A stretch of 64,000 nt of DNA. Origin: JAWLHU01 sp041690255. GTDB taxonomy: Bacteria > Bacillota > Sulfobacillia > Symbiobacteriales > Symbiobacteriaceae. Of the stretch, positions 18,556 through 27,951 are shown piece by piece (positions within the stretch are counted from its first letter, which is position 1; the number at the start of each line of letters is the position of its first letter). The stretch covers positions 1 through 64,000 of the forward strand of contig JAWLHU010000016.1 of assembly GCA_041690255.1 (NCBI GenBank), read 5' to 3'. A program made the translations under genes and the position numbers. The notes below the pieces were generated by a model. That model worked only from the letters and a program-made list of their open reading frames with translations, had not been told where the DNA came from and ran no database searches.

Positions 18556-19053
18556 TTAGTTCGAGAGGAGCCTCTGTCCCCTTCGCGTAACGGCTATCCT
18601 TAGGAAGTGAATCAAAATGGTAGTTTCTGAGTGGAGTCGAATCTCGTGACACAGATACCTATCATCGTACGCCGTTAACTCATCATATGCCCATTCATCA
18701 AGGCCTCGTTTGTCCTCGGTCCAGTATTCCTTGGAATTGCCAAGACCACTAAAGTGTTTCGACCGTCCATCGAACGATAGGGAGATATGAACGACACCGG
18801 AGTACCGCAGGGTGAACTCATACAGACTTCGGTCCCGAACTCGAATCTCGACTGCCGTCGGATCTCGACCGACACGCTTGCTGCCACCTACAGCCTGATT
18901 CTCGATTCCTAGCGATAGGAACTCAGCATCATGAAGGCTCTTGCGTGTAAAGAAAGCGTACGCTCTCTTCGATAGCCTATCCCGCAACTCCACAAGGCTA
19001 GCTTCGTACCTTCCTACGTCCCAGTGTTCATCTTCTGAGACTAAGAACTTCAC
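18556..19053 (-). CDS. immunity-like protein (first Rhs cassette)
   Basis: A 165-residue protein is read from a GTG behind AGAGGAGTG (spacing about 11); an upstream in-frame start at 19101 would overlap the preceding sequence without a good site. It is acidic and soluble (LVSEDEHWDVGRYE, RDRLSKRAYAFFTRKS, HISLSFDGRSKHFSG). It follows the end of the Rhs head gene by 68 bases on the same strand, the classic immunity position. No family is recognised. Confidence 0.6.
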   Translation of the reverse strand: MKFLVSEDEHWDVGRYEASLVELRDRLSKRAYAFFTRKSLHDAEFLSLGIENQAVGGSKRVGRDPTAVEIRVRDRSLYEFTLRYSGVVHISLSFDGRSKHFSGLGNSKEYWTEDKRGLDEWAYDELTAYDDRYLCHEIRLHSETTILIHFLRIAVTRRGQRLLSN

Positions 19054-19121
19054 GCTAGAAACACTCCTCTCAGCGGTGGGCGTGGGACAACGTGCCACCA
19101 CGCCCGCCCTTCACCTTGCCT

Positions 19122-20297
19122 CTAGTACTCGATCAATGGACCTCCGATTGCACCCGCTCCGTTCCCACTGCTACCACCACCGCCAACAGCCCGCAGTAGT
19201 AGGTATCCGCCAGTGACAGCCGCTGCAGTAGCTACGGTCTGGACCCGGCGACCCGGCCGGCGTCATCGTACTCGTAGACGGTGTCCTGGCCGTCGGGGGC
19301 GGTGACGGTGTAGAGCGCGCCCTCCCAGTTGTACGTGTACTGGTAGCTCTCACCCTGCGGGTCGGTGATGCTCGCCAGCTGGCCCAGCTCGTCATAGGCG
19401 TACTGCCAGGTCTGCTCCAGCGGGTTGGTCAGGCTGCTGATCCGCCCGGCGCCATCGTAGCCGTAGCGGGTGACCGCCTCCTGGCCCGGGGCGACCAGTT
19501 GGGCCACGGCGGCAACCTGGTCGGCAGGGGTGTACTCGAACCGGGCCTGGCCGCCATCCGGGGCGGTCTGGGTGATGATCCGGCCGGCTTCATCGTAGGT
19601 GTAGGTCCATTCATGCCGAAGCGGATCGGTCTGCCTGGCGAGGCGACCGGCCTCGTCGTAGGTGTAATAGGCGGTCCCGCTGTCGGGCCGCTTCAGGGCG
19701 ACCCGGTTCGCCGCCAGGTCGTAGGTGTAGGTGGTCTTCCGACCCGCCCCGTTGGTGACCGCGGTCAGCCGGCCCGCGGGTCCTGCCCCTCCCGCCAGGG
19801 CGCGACGACGTACCGCTCCTGAGACTCCCGCTCCAGGGTCCAGCCGGGCGCGCCGGATGGGGCATAACTGCCCTGGGAGAGGTCGGTGTGGATGAGGGGG
19901 TCACCATCGAACGAGTTGACGAACTGGCCGTTGGTGCCGTCGGTGAAGTGGAAGGTGGTCGTGCCACCATCGCCCCGGAACTCGGTCATGTGGAAGTGGA
20001 CGAACATCTGGAGCCGCTGGTTGAGGCTGAAGTCCCAGCCGTAGCCGCCGGCGATGCCGGGGCGGGCAGGTCGGGCAGGAGCCCGTCCAACGGATTGCGC
20101 GGCAAAAGCCCCGCCAGCGGATCGGGCGGGGCGGCGCTGTTCAGCTCGCCGGTGGCCAGGGCGGCCCAGTCGGGCAGCAGGTCCAGGGGGTCGGCGTAAC
20201 CGGCCGCCAGCACGGGGCGCTGGCCGAGGCCGGGGACGAGGTTCGGGAGCAGGAGGCCGAGCAGTAGGATCGATAAGAGCTTGCGAAGCCGTTTCAC
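19122..20297 (-). pseudogene. exported Rhs/YD-repeat protein head, frameshifted and truncated
   Basis: The gene starts at a GTG behind GAGGGGG, just after the riboswitch terminator. A signal peptide (MKRLRKLLSILLLGLLLP..., cleavage near VLAA) precedes a Pro/Leu-rich linker. After a frame change near 20070 comes GGYGWDFSLNQRLQMFVHFH and FDGDPLIHTDLSQGSY, as in Firmicute Rhs proteins. After a second shift near 19775 come YD repeats (TTYTYDLAANRV, YYTYDEAGRLARQTD, TRYGYDGAGRISSLTNP). A TAG at 19232 stops the repeats. The sequence then joins, in another frame, a hydrophobic tip start (ATAAAVTGGYLLLRAVGGGG) ending LIEY. Most of the core is missing, so a large deletion fused head to tip. Confidence 0.75.
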
Positions 20298-20326
20298 GGT
20301 GGTTCCCCCTCTGGCAACAGGGCAAC

Positions 20327-20354
20327 AGAAAAACCCGAGATGCGCCTCGGGTTT
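20327..20354 (-). terminator. riboswitch expression-platform terminator
   Basis: The arms AAACCCGAG and CTCGGGTTT enclose a 6-nt loop followed by TTTTTC. It lies 13 bases after the c-di-GMP aptamer and ends 30 bases before the Rhs start codon, so it sets the on/off state. Confidence 0.9.
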
Positions 20355-20367
20355 CCACCGTGGCACT

Positions 20368-20447
20368 TCGGCAACCCCGCTGCCGTAGCTCGTGTGAGCC
20401 GTAGGCCGGAGGCTTTGCGTCCCTGGCTTTCGCCAGGTTTGCCCTTA
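20368..20447 (-). ncRNA. cyclic-di-GMP-I (GEMM) riboswitch aptamer
   Basis: The transcript contains the hallmark core GGGCAAACC, a stem capped by a GAAA tetraloop, GGGACGCAAAGCC, TCCGGCCTA, a variable stem, then GGCAGCGGGGTTGCC closing P1. This matches the known Vc2 aptamer almost base for base in its conserved parts. A GGGTT in the 3' strand of P1 could pair with the AACCC of the following terminator. If so, ligand-bound P1 would free the terminator and turn the gene off. That direction is inference. Confidence 0.96.
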
Positions 20448-20477
20448 TCGGATGCCCTTGAATGCTTTATGTCTCTT

Positions 20478-20507
20478 TTTATAGCGTATTGGGGGAAGCG
20501 TGTCCAA
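20478..20507 (-). promoter_or_regulatory. sigma-A-type promoter of the riboswitch-Rhs transcript
   Basis: A -35 TTGGAC and a -10 TATAAA, 18 bp apart, place the start near 20470, about 23 bases before the aptamer. Confidence 0.6.
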
Positions 20508-20565
20508 TGAAACAGTTCGGCAAGTGACGACAAAGAGCGGGGAATTGTCGCGACAGTGAGGGGCG

Positions 20566-21729
20566 CTATGCGCTCTGCGTCTGCCGGTCCCGCTCGGCGA
20601 GCAGATCCAGCCAGCTTATGACCACCTGGAGCACCAGATTCAGATTGCCGATGCCGCAGTGCTCCTGGGCCTCCTCGGCCTGTGTGAAGAGCCGGGCGGT
20701 GACCGACCGGGCATTGGTCAGGAGCCGCACCTGCTCGTAGAACTGGTCCTTGGGCACGCCGAAGTCGTCGCTACTGCCGAGGACCAGGACATCCTGGTTG
20801 ATGAGGTGCGAGATCGGCACCGTATTGTAGCGCAGGGTGACACGGAACCGCTCCGATGGCGTACGGGTCCCCAGGACGTGGTTGCCGTGGCGGATCAGCC
20901 AGTCCAGGGCGGGGTTGCTGCGCATTTTCTGGCGGAGGAGGCCGTCCAGCAGGGGCGCGAGCGCAGGGTGCAGGAGGAGCCGGAGCAGCGCCTTCCGGCC
21001 GGGGGAGCCGGTCTTGAGCGTGGCGCCGAAGGCATCGGTCAGGGCGTTCCAGGCGACGACCCGCCGCACCCGCGGCTCAAAGGCCGCGGCCCGGATCGCC
21101 AGGTTTCCGCCCAGGGAGATCCCGACCAGGGTTACATCCGCCAGATGGAGATGGTCCAGGACGGCGGCGGTCGGCCGCTCCCACTCGGGGATCATGGTCA
21201 GGCCCTGCTCCTCCAGGGAGCTGCCCTGGCCGGGTCCTTCAAAGGCGATCACCTCATAGCCGGCGGACTGGATCGCCCGCAGGATGGGCAGGAACTCCTC
21301 GATGTAGGAGTCAAAGCCCCCGTGCACGACCAGGATGTCCCGGGGCTGGGCGGTCCGGAAGTGGAGGGCGTGCAGGTAGCGGTCGCCGTAGGGGATGCGG
21401 ATCTGCTCATCAGCGGTCACATGGTAGGCCTCTCGGATCAGGTGGAGGAACTTCTGACGGGTCTCCGGGCGGCGCGGGTCGTCCATCATGAAGAAGTCGG
21501 CGGACCGGTAGTGGTAGGCAGCACGTGCCGGGTCACCGGCGGCTTCTGCCTCCTGGGCGAGGGCCAGGAACTCCCGCTTCCAGTCGTCGAAGGACTGGAT
21601 CTTGGGGGCAGCCCGGGCCATGTCGGCGATCATACGGTCGCCCAGATAACTGACCCAGCGGTTCATTTGGAAGTTGAGGCTGCGGTTGGGGTGGAAGTGG
21701 TGGTAGCCGTGGGAAAACTGCGACTCCAT
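20566..21729 (-). CDS. alpha/beta hydrolase (acyl peptidase / DUF1100-like)
   Basis: The 387-residue product starts at an ATG behind AGAGGAGATGAG; an in-frame ATG 26 codons upstream lacks a site. The N-terminal ~130 residues form a helical cap. The alpha/beta fold follows with ILVVHGGFDSY (oxyanion strand), nucleophile elbow VGISLGGN, an acid near LVLGSSDDFG and a catalytic His in EHCGIG. The cap-first layout matches hydrolases such as 2,6-dihydropseudooxynicotine hydrolase and fungal-ester-type enzymes. The substrate is unknown. It is transcribed away from the riboswitch region, downstream of the monooxygenase gene but with a 370-base gap. Confidence 0.85.
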   Translation of the reverse strand: MESQFSHGYHHFHPNRSLNFQMNRWVSYLGDRMIADMARAAPKIQSFDDWKREFLALAQEAEAAGDPARAAYHYRSADFFMMDDPRRPETRQKFLHLIREAYHVTADEQIRIPYGDRYLHALHFRTAQPRDILVVHGGFDSYIEEFLPILRAIQSAGYEVIAFEGPGQGSSLEEQGLTMIPEWERPTAAVLDHLHLADVTLVGISLGGNLAIRAAAFEPRVRRVVAWNALTDAFGATLKTGSPGRKALLRLLLHPALAPLLDGLLRQKMRSNPALDWLIRHGNHVLGTRTPSERFRVTLRYNTVPISHLINQDVLVLGSSDDFGVPKDQFYEQVRLLTNARSVTARLFTQAEEAQEHCGIGNLNLVLQVVISWLDLLAERDRQTQSA

Positions 21730-22102
21730 GCGCTCATCTCCTCTGCTAATACCCTCCATGCCTGCATCCCAATTGTCCCACCATTCAGGCCAGGGGGCAA
21801 TGGGCAAGGGCGGCCAGTCTCCTTGCAGAGACTAGCCGCCCGTGTCGATTTGCCCGAGAGATGCCGTCGAATGTAGTCGATCCGTTTGGTCTGTACACGG
21901 CGTACACCTGTTCGCTAACATATGGGTGAGCGAGGGGAGACTCCACCGAGGAGTTGATCCGGTTCCTACTTCGCCTTCTTCTCACCTAGAACCGATCATG
22001 GTGCCCCGAGACTCGGGTTGCGCAGCAGCCCCCCTCGCTCCCCTTTTCAGGGTATCCAGTGAGGGTGCTGTCTAGCCGCAGACCGCCGCCTTCCCTACGC
22101 CC
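21730..22102 (-). other. intergenic stretch with a strong hairpin
   Basis: No gene is seen. A stem at 21808-21841 (GGGCGGC and AGTCTC arms around an 8-nt interior) lies just upstream of the hydrolase start, with no U-run. Other short dyads occur near 21945 and 22010. I looked for T-box and other leader motifs and found none. Confidence 0.4.
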
Positions 22103-23290
22103 CTACCCGAAGAGCAGGCGAAAGGACGGGTGCTGAAGCCGGGGGAATCGGGCCAGGAGGCGCAGGCCGATGGCGTTCAGCTTGTGCGTCAGCCCACGCC
22201 CTTCAAAGAAGAGGGCGCCCTGCTGGTTGCTCATCTTTAGGACCCGCTGGTTCCGGGGGCGGCGCACCACCTCGTAGCGCTGCTGTACCTCGGGTTCGGT
22301 CAGGGTGGTCAGACCGGCCCGGCTGGAGAGGAGGGGGGCGAGGGCCCGGGCATCCTCCAGGGCGAGGTTCATCCCCATGCCCAGCACCGGCGTGAAGCTG
22401 TGGGCGGCGTCCCCGATCAGGATCACCCGGTGCTTCACGTAGTCCGGCGCATGGTGCCAGAAGAGCCGGTAGCTGTGGGCGTGCTCCCAGAGGATCGGCA
22501 GCCCGGCCAGGTCCACCGATCGCCGGGCAACCTCGGCCCGGCGCTCCGCCTCGGGCAGTTGTAAGAACGCCTGCGCGGTGCCATCCGGCAGAACGAGGGC
22601 GATGCGGTGGTGCTCGCCGTTGACGACGAAGAGCCCGGCAAACCCGCCGGGGCCGGAGAACTGGGCCGACGTCTGGTGCCAGTGGCTGGGCGTGGGCGTC
22701 CGGAGCATCAGGATCTCGTACGGGTAGGGATGCATGACCGACTCGATCCCCGCCTCCTGCCGCGCCCGGGAGATACGCCCATCCGCCGCGACAGCCCAGG
22801 CGGCCCGGACCAGCACCGCACGCCCGTCCTGGCTGATGCGCAGGGTGACGCCCTGGTCATCGTGCCCGGCCAGGCCTTCGAAGCGGGCGCCCCGCCAGAT
22901 GGTCAGGTGTGGGTTGGCGGCGCCGGCCTCGAGCAGGGCATCCTCGATCGCCGGATGCTCCAGGCAGAGACCGTACGGGTACTTGCCCTCATTCCAGTTC
23001 AGGTCGTGCCGGAGGAGCAGGTTCCCGGCGTTGTCGTAGATCTCATCGTACCAGCAGGGCTCGGCGCCCCGGGCCCGGATCTGTTCCAGGGCGCCCCATT
23101 CATCGAGGAGTTCCAGGTGGCTGGGGTTGAGAAAGTCGCCCCGGTTGATCGAACCGGACTTCCGGGTCTGCTCGACGAGGAGGATCCGGCTGTCGCCACC
23201 CGCCGCGGCTATGGCGGCCGCCAGCGCACCGCCGGCCACGCCCGCCCCGATGATTACCAGATCGAAGGTGTGGTCAGGTGTGTTGGTCAT
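22103..23290 (-). CDS. FAD-dependent monooxygenase (PHBH/UbiH type)
   Basis: A 395-residue group A flavoprotein hydroxylase is read from the ATG at 23290 behind GGAGGCGAG. It shows the dinucleotide-binding GAGVAGGALAAA near residue 15, the DG-type motif AVAADGRISRAR near the middle and the second FAD motif LIGDAAHSFTPVLGMGMNLALEDA. Such enzymes hydroxylate aromatic or polyketide-like substrates using NAD(P)H and O2. The substrate cannot be told. It has no close operon partner; the hydrolase downstream is 370 bases away. Confidence 0.9.
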   Translation of the reverse strand: MTNTPDHTFDLVIIGAGVAGGALAAAIAAAGGDSRILLVEQTRKSGSINRGDFLNPSHLELLDEWGALEQIRARGAEPCWYDEIYDNAGNLLLRHDLNWNEGKYPYGLCLEHPAIEDALLEAGAANPHLTIWRGARFEGLAGHDDQGVTLRISQDGRAVLVRAAWAVAADGRISRARQEAGIESVMHPYPYEILMLRTPTPSHWHQTSAQFSGPGGFAGLFVVNGEHHRIALVLPDGTAQAFLQLPEAERRAEVARRSVDLAGLPILWEHAHSYRLFWHHAPDYVKHRVILIGDAAHSFTPVLGMGMNLALEDARALAPLLSSRAGLTTLTEPEVQQRYEVVRRPRNQRVLKMSNQQGALFFEGRGLTHKLNAIGLRLLARFPRLQHPSFRLLFG

Positions 23291-23446
23291 GGGAGTTCTC
23301 GCCTCCGTGTCCGAATGGCTCCTCTTTGGACGAGGGACCTTTGGGATATTAATCATGGAGATTCTATACGTTTAACGAGGGTCCTGCTCACCGTCCGGGA
23401 GGGGTGGACTCGATCAGGCAGAACTCATTGAGCGAGGTGATGCAGG

Positions 23447-24154
23447 TTGAGCGCAGAGCGCTTTCTCAAGGCATTCAACCAGATCGATGACCACCTGCGG
23501 ACGGCCACGGGCATCGAGCGGGGGGACCGGGGGTTTACCTACGTTGTGAATGAGGCGGCCAAGCGGTTCACGACAGTCAGGCGCTTCGCCGACCGGCTCA
23601 AGCAGGCCGCGACGCTGCGTAACGCCATCGTGCACGACGCGCGCTACCCTGAGCGGGTGATCGCGGAGCCCCATCCGGACGTGGTCGATGACCTGGAGCG
23701 GGTGGTCGCCGCCATCCTCAATCCGCCGCGGGTCGGTACTCTTTTCCGTGCGGAAGTCCGGCAGCTCGACGTAACCGATCCGATTACCAGACCGCTCGCA
23801 TGGTCACGGGAACTCCGCTTCTCCCAGTTCCCGGTGTATGCCGGGGACTCGTTTCGGGGGCTGCTGACCGCCAGGTGCATCGCCCAGTGGTTGGCGGACC
23901 GTGTCCCGGAGGAGATCATGGCGTTCGATGGGGTTACGGTCGGTGAGGTCCTGGCGCGGGATGAGACCGAGGGCCGGAACGTGGAGTTCATCGCCCGGGA
24001 TGCGACGTGGTACGATGCCGCCGAACGGTTCCGGGAGGGTCCCCGAAAGGAGCGGCCCTTGCTGGAGGCGCTGCTGATCACGGAGCGGGGCCGGTCCACG
24101 GAGGCGCTGTTGGGTATTATCACCCCGTGGGATCTGCTGGAGCCGCCGGGCTAA
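23447..24154 (+). CDS. CBS-domain protein with N-terminal helical (HEPN-like) domain
   Basis: A 235-residue protein is read from a TTG behind GAGGTG. Residues 1-95 are helical and include VRRFADRLKQAATLRNAIVHDARY, a pattern common in HEPN/DUF4145-like domains (R-x-x-H-type NAIVHD). Residues about 120-235 look like a pair of CBS repeats (VYAGDSFRGLLTARCIAQWL, LLGIITPWDLLEPPG), which usually bind adenosine nucleotides. It could be a nucleotide-sensing RNase or a regulator; this is inference. It is followed by a broken gene. Confidence 0.65.
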   Translation: MSAERFLKAFNQIDDHLRTATGIERGDRGFTYVVNEAAKRFTTVRRFADRLKQAATLRNAIVHDARYPERVIAEPHPDVVDDLERVVAAILNPPRVGTLFRAEVRQLDVTDPITRPLAWSRELRFSQFPVYAGDSFRGLLTARCIAQWLADRVPEEIMAFDGVTVGEVLARDETEGRNVEFIARDATWYDAAERFREGPRKERPLLEALLITERGRSTEALLGIITPWDLLEPPG

Positions 24155-24165
24155 GGAGCCGCGCG

Positions 24166-24532
24166 ATGACCCGGATCTGCGGGGTATCCACCAGGACACT
24201 GCGCCTGTACGAGGCCGAGCGGGCCGATGCGCTGCGCAGTGAGATCGCCGAGCGGCAGCCGGATTGCTATGCCAATGCGATGGTCATGGCCCTGGGGGCC
24301 CGGGGGCACCAAGTTGAGCCCGGTCTGTTGGAGTGCCTGACGGCCTTCGGCCTCGGCGCCCAATGGGTGGAGACGCCGGATGGCCTTCGACACGAAGGTC
24401 TCCGAGGTCGACGGCTACCGGTTCGAGCACCGCCTGGGCGATGGCGGCCCACTCCGGGAGCTGGCCCGCCTCCTGACCGACGGCCCGGAGCGGTTTTGGT
24501 CCATCACGCTGGAGGCGAACCCCGTCGGGTGA
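24166..24532 (+). pseudogene. small unknown protein, frameshifted
   Basis: It starts at an ATG 11 bases after the CBS gene, reading MTRICGVSTRTLRLYEAER...FGLGAQWVETPDG. The natural continuation MAFDTKVSEVDGYRFEHRL...ERFWSITLEANPVG is in another frame and ends at 24532, so one base was lost or gained near 24380. Whole, it would be about 120 residues. The family is not recognised. It is probably co-transcribed with the CBS protein. Confidence 0.55.
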
Positions 24533-24541
24533 GATCACCCC

Positions 24542-24840
24542 GCGACTGCTTCGGACCCCGGTGTGACTGGGTGCGACTGCTTCGGGCCCCGCTGCGACCG
24601 GGCGCGACTGCTTCGGACCCCGGTGTGACTGGGCGCGACTGGTTCGGACCTCGATGCGACTGGGCGCGACTGGTTCGGACCCCGGTGTGACTGGGTGCGA
24701 CTGGTTCGGACCCCGGTGTGACTGGGCGCGACTGGGTCGGACCCCGGTGTGACTGGGCGCGACTGGTTCGGACCCCGGTGTGACTGGGTGCGACTGGTTC
24801 GGACCCCGGTGCGACTGGTTCGGTCCCTGGCGCGACTGAG
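24542..24840. repeat. 31-bp direct tandem repeat array
   Basis: Units of 31 bp (GCGACTGGTTCGGACCCCGG followed by TGTGACTGGG and T or C) are repeated head to tail nine to ten times with few differences. The last units are shorter and more divergent. Each unit holds two related half sites (GCGACTGG and GTGACTGG). The array fills the gap between a broken gene and the McrB-like gene. There are no spacers, so it is not a CRISPR array. Confidence 0.9.
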
Positions 24841-24937
24841 CGTGACTGTGTCGGGCCACGGCGCGGGGGCCAGTCGCCTGGCCCGGCGCAATACGCTCAG
24901 CTGCGTGGAGGAGTCCCTGCGTTAGCAGATCGTTACC

Positions 24938-26769
24938 ATGCCAGAAATGGGGGTGTACATGTTGGAGAACTTGTCGGATGGAACCGTACGCAGCGGTGGG
25001 GCCCACGCCATCCACGAACGCCTGCAGCGCCGGGGCTACCGCTTCAGTCCCGAGCAGGTCGCCACCTTCTACGGTGCTCTCAAGGCGAAGGGCTTCGTGA
25101 TCCTTGCCGGCCTTTCCGGTACCGGCAAGACAAGGCTGGCCCAGGAGTTCGCGGTGGCGATGGGGCTGAAGAATCAGTTCTGCTGGAGCCGGTGAAGCCC
25201 GACTGGCGGGATAACACCGGGCTCCTGGGCTACTGGAACCCCGTGACGGGGCAGTACGAGGCAACCCGCTTCCTGCGGATGCTGCTGGCGGCCAGTGAGG
25301 AGTTTCAGGCCCGGCGCCCGCCGGCGGCGGGGGACAGCCTGGAGGGCTACATTCGGCATCGGTTGAAGAATGTGGTCCTGCGGGAACAGCTTCAGCGGCA
25401 CCGGGAGCGGCTTCAGGAGGTGGCCGGCTGGCGGGGCAGTTGGACCGATCAGCAGCTGCGCACGCTCTGGCTGGACCGTTACAACGATATCGGCTTCATG
25501 CAGGTCGGCGAGGATCTGGATGTCGGGTACGACCTGCTCCGGCAGGCAACAGACATGCTGATCGACCGCCGAATCCCGCTCGCCCAGCGGGCCCTGGCTG
25601 TGCAGGATCTGCTCCTGCAGGCTGGACTAGACCGTCCGCCTGTCGTGCGGATCATTCGGGTCTTGGCGACGCTGTCGCCTGACGATGTACCGGCCATCGG
25701 CAGCCGGAGTATCCTGCGGGACGCGGGGCGAGCCCTGCGGATGCGGGTACGGCTGCGGCGGGAGCCTGAATCCACCCGCTGGTCGGACCTGGCGGAGGCC
25801 TGGCCGGTGCTCCGGGAGGCGAGCCGGCCCCTCATGGAGGCGCTTGACCTGGACCCGGCTGATGGCGCCGCCTGGACCCTGGTCCTCTCCCTGGCCCGTG
25901 AGTATGCCCGTGCGCTGCGGCGGGGGGCGGAGCCCGAGGCAGATGACGAGGCGGGCGAGGAGGAGAGCACCGGGGCCCGTCCCTACATCATCGTCCTGGA
26001 TGAGATGAACCTGGCCCGGGTGGAGTACTACCTGGCCGACATCCTCAGCGTGTTGGAGACCGGCCGGGAGGATGATGGCCTCACGCGCGGGGCGATCGCT
26101 CTGCACGGCCAGGCCGGCAGCGTGACGGCATCCGACGGGCTGCGGGTCCCACCCACCCTCCGGCTGCCGCCGAACCTCTACCTCGTGGGGACCATCAACA
26201 CCGATGAGACCACCTTCGCCTTCAGCCCCAAGGTCCTGGACCGGGCCTTCACCATGGAGGTGCGGGAGGTGGATCTGGCCGGCTACCCGCCCGAGGTCCT
26301 TTCTTCGGAGGAGGATGGGGTGGATGAGGCGCTGTTGGCGGATTTCACCCGGCAGGGGCGGTTTGCCCAGCTGACCCGGTCCGACGTGGCGGGCTGGGGC
26401 CGGAGCCGCCGCCGCTACGTGGCCCTGCTGGACGAGCTGAACCAGGCCCTCCTGCCCTACGACCTGGGCTTCGGCTACCGCGTGGTGGATGAGATCCTCG
26501 CCTTCATGGGAGCGGTGGATGAGTCGCCCATGCGGGATGTGCTCCTCGGGGACTCGGCCTTCGATGTGGCGGTGATGATGAAGGTGCTGCCGAAGTTCCA
26601 CGGGGCAGGGGACCGGCTGGAGCAGCCCCTGAAAGCGGTGGTGGCGTGGGCGGGGGAGCGGTTCCCCCGGGTGGGGGGGAAGGCTCGGGGGATGTTGGAG
26701 CGGGCCAGGTTGGTGGGGGATGTGCGGTTTGCGCCCGGCTCGCCATCTCCCCCCGCAGGTCTGCCCTGA
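24938..26769 (+). pseudogene. McrB-like AAA+ ATPase, single frameshift
   Basis: The first frame (24938-25195) carries Walker A (GLSGTGKTRLAQ) and ends at a TGA. The next frame, open from before 25192, continues VKPDWRDNTGLLGYWNP, exactly the following strand of the McrB family. Walker B (YIIVLDEMNLARVEYY), the asparagine/arginine sensor region (GTINTDETTFAFSPKVLDRAF) and the C-terminal subdomain follow. One base shift near 25170-25180 joins the frames. Between the motifs is a long helical insert with an acidic run. The best start is the ATG at 24959 behind GGGGGTG. McrB partners normally have an McrC nuclease; none is adjacent. Confidence 0.8.
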
Positions 26770-26827
26770 CCGCCTGGGTGCTGCAGCAGCCAGAGGGGGT
26801 AGGTGCGCACCGAGCCCGCAAAGCAAG

Positions 26828-26859
26828 AGCCCCGGCTGCCTGTTGGCTCACCCGGGGCT
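26828..26859. terminator. bidirectional terminator
   Basis: The arms AGCCCCGG and CCGGGGCT enclose a 16-nt loop between the convergent McrB-like gene and the minus-strand gene ending at 26872. Confidence 0.7.
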
Positions 26860-26871
26860 TACCTGTGCGTG

Positions 26872-27708
26872 CTACCTCGGGCCGCGGAACGGCTCCTCTC
26901 TCACACGCACCGCATTCAGGCATGGGGGGAGCGGCTCACTGACGCCCAACATCACCCCGGCCGGACTGACGTCCAGGCGCGAGAAGCGGAAGTTGATCCG
27001 CCCACAGCGGGGGATGTCGATTCCGCTCGGAATCAGCCGCTGTACGATCTGGCAGCCCGCGCCCGTCAGCCGGTCGAGCTGTCCCCCAAGGAACGTATTC
27101 GCAAAGACATTGGCGATGGGCTCGAGCAGCAAGGTGCGGAGTAGGGCATTACGGACGTCAATCTGCGCTGGTTCCGCCCGGCACATGACCTGCCCTGCGC
27201 CGTCAAGGAAGAGCGTGCCTGTGAAGGTCGCGGTGAAATTGACGTCGGGCAGCACCGCGATCGGGACGAACCCGTTGATGCGGGTGACAACCCGGTTGGG
27301 AGGTACCAGGGTGATGTCGAACCATCTGAGCCGGGCAGCGGGGAAGGGGTCGGGCAAGGGGATCCGCTTCGGTGTCCTGGGATCGGCCCAGACCGTATTG
27401 GCGACAAAGCGGATGGCGTTCAGGCTGACCCCCACCAGGTAATTCTCCCCCGGCAGGCGCTTTCCAATCATCAGGGCCTGCGTCCGGCCCTCCCGCGGCG
27501 CACTCGGAAACCAGAGGCCAAGTTTCTCCCCGCCGCTGCAGGGGACTCGTTGGATATCGACCGGGGTGGTGGGCAGCAGTCTGTTTGCCACGATGTTCAA
27601 GGCCTGCGGCAGCACCGATCCCACGAGATCATTCACGCAGATCGACAGTTCTAACCGGACATCGGGCTCCGTGAGGGGACCGAAGAGAGAGGGTCCACCG
27701 AAAAGCAT
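26872..27708 (-). CDS. conserved-looking protein of unknown function
   Basis: A 278-residue protein is read from the ATG at 27708 (AAGGGAG upstream); an alternative GTG at 27756 would place a UUCG-type hairpin (27734-27751) inside the coding region. It is rich in beta-type and Pro/Asn turns (LELSICVNDLVGSVLPQ, ATFTGTLFLDGAGQVMC, GAGCQIVQRLIPSGIDI) and has five cysteines that could pair. There is no signal peptide or membrane segment. It could be a lipid- or particle-associated protein of the SMP/BPI-like kind, but I do not recognise a family. Confidence 0.6.
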   Translation of the reverse strand: MLFGGPSLFGPLTEPDVRLELSICVNDLVGSVLPQALNIVANRLLPTTPVDIQRVPCSGGEKLGLWFPSAPREGRTQALMIGKRLPGENYLVGVSLNAIRFVANTVWADPRTPKRIPLPDPFPAARLRWFDITLVPPNRVVTRINGFVPIAVLPDVNFTATFTGTLFLDGAGQVMCRAEPAQIDVRNALLRTLLLEPIANVFANTFLGGQLDRLTGAGCQIVQRLIPSGIDIPRCGRINFRFSRLDVSPAGVMLGVSEPLPPCLNAVRVREEPFRGPR

Positions 27709-27951
27709 GCCTGCCACAGGCTCCCTTCGCCGAGACGGAGTTCGCTCCGTCTTCACATCAGCCTATGGCCTGCAAAGGGGAGATGTGCTGCAGCGCCCAG
27801 GGGTTAGGCCCGCTTGACAAAGACCTGGAGAAAGGGTCTGCCGGGTTCTTCGCTTTCAGGGATCAACCCTCGGTCTCCTCCGGGCGCCTGCGCCTTCACA
27901 CTCCTGCGCAGTGCTTCTCCTGAGCCCAACAGCCTTTTTCGTCGGCAGATC

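Noticed and set aside
21845..22080. T-box or other amino-acid leader before the alpha/beta hydrolase
   Set aside because: No T-box sequence, no specifier stem and no U-run terminator were found.
24542..24840. Possible CRISPR array
   Set aside because: The repeats are directly adjacent with no unique spacers, and no cas gene is nearby.
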